Part shown: positions 4,843-5,090 of the stretch, in pieces
How positions within the stretch are numbered: the first letter of the stretch is position 1
Layout of the letters: each line of letters opens with the position of its first letter
Assembly (NCBI GenBank): GCA_024689525.1
Contig: JAILDI010000025.1
Coordinates: 1 to 5,090 of the forward strand
Reading direction: 5' to 3'
Source: Bacteroidales bacterium
GTDB lineage: Bacteria; Bacteroidota; Bacteroidia; Bacteroidales; UBA932
DNA: 5,090 nt
Translations under genes and position numbers: made by a program
The notes under the pieces: model-generated
The model's database searches: none
What the model was told of the DNA's origin: nothing
The model's input: the letters and a program-made list of their open reading frames with translations, nothing else

Positions 4843-5090
4843 ATGAAGAAGATTTTACTTGCGGTTGCAGCCGCATTCATGCTTTTCAGCGTTTCTGCTA
4901 TTGCTCAGCCCCGTGGCGGTCAGGGCCGCGACGGTCAGGATTGGCGTGAGCGCATCAGCGCGGAGAGGAAAGCCCTTATCAAGGAAGAACTCCGTATCCA
5001 GGACAGCGACCCCTTCTGGGCCGTGTACGATGAACTTCAGGCCCAGGGCAAAGAGCTTATGGTGGCCCGTATGGAAGCCCACAAGGCACT
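4843..5090 (+). CDS. Spy/CpxP-like periplasmic protein, putative ECF sigma sensor (5' part)
   Basis: The gene runs off the right edge after 82 complete codons. Residues 1-21 are a clear signal peptide (MKK, hydrophobic core, SAIA before Gln22). A Gly/Gln/Arg-rich stretch (23-34) follows, then amphipathic helix 'WRERISAERKALIKEEL' (34-50), 'DSDPFWAVYDELQAQGKEL' (54-72) and more helix. The pattern of an 'RI.AE..A.I..EL' helix followed by 'FW.VY.E' recalls Bacteroidota exported proteins placed behind ECF sigma and small anti-sigma genes and annotated as heavy-metal or sigma-factor sensors. The helical hairpin plan is like Spy, CpxP and CnrX. It starts 13 bp after the putative anti-sigma gene, so the two are likely cotranscribed. 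Metal-binding residues cannot be judged because the C-terminal part is missing. Confidence 0.68.
   Translation, partial: MKKILLAVAAAFMLFSVSAIAQPRGGQGRDGQDWRERISAERKALIKEELRIQDSDPFWAVYDELQAQGKELMVARMEAHKA

Noticed and set aside
1..5090. CRISPR arrays, insertion sequences, phage or integration sites
   Set aside because: No regularly spaced direct repeats, transposase or integrase frames were seen. The tRNA is followed by an intact housekeeping gene, and no partial tRNA copy was found that would suggest an attachment site.

Overview
The window looks like a chromosomal segment from a GC-rich member of the Bacteroidota, probably a Bacteroidales-type anaerobe. The reasons are an exact TAnnTTTG promoter -7 element ahead of the tRNA gene, few Shine-Dalgarno sequences, a transketolase split into two genes, and an ECF sigma factor followed by a small one-pass protein with the N-terminal 'TPDGYFDSL' motif and a Spy-like exported protein. 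The genus cannot be fixed from the sequence alone.

Layout. Positions 1-150 hold the 3' end of a plus-strand gene that reads as the C-terminal domain of RimM, a 30S subunit maturation factor. Positions 151-303 are a convergent intergenic region with two long imperfect hairpins of the same design (about 15-16 bp stem, 6-nt loop), probably a repeat family and/or terminators. Positions 304-957 (minus strand) encode LolD, the ATPase of the lipoprotein-releasing ABC transporter. Positions 958-1003 form a compact AT-rich divergent promoter region. A tRNA-Pro(UGG) with encoded CCA lies at 1004-1080.

From the tRNA to the right edge every gene is on the plus strand with very short gaps: transketolase N-terminal subunit (1095-1934), transketolase C-terminal subunit (1937-2884), an exported protein with an ExbD-like N-terminal part and a TonB-like C-terminal domain (2888-3970), an ECF sigma factor (3981-4499), a 100-residue single-membrane-pass putative anti-sigma factor (4527-4829), and the start of a Spy/CpxP-like periplasmic protein (4843 to the edge).

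How they fit together. The two transketolase halves together make one thiamine-diphosphate enzyme of the pentose phosphate pathway. The last three genes look like an envelope-stress regulatory cassette similar in plan to the CnrH/CnrY/CnrX system: a sigma factor, a short membrane anti-sigma, and a periplasmic sensor. The TonB/ExbD-like protein just upstream may belong to the same envelope theme. No separate promoter is evident between the tRNA and the sigma factor, so a transcript starting at the tRNA could run through the whole cluster. The most interesting points are the ExbD-like/TonB-like fusion without a clear Ton-type layout, the sigma/anti-sigma/sensor cassette, the tRNA fused to the transketolase leader, and the paired hairpins.
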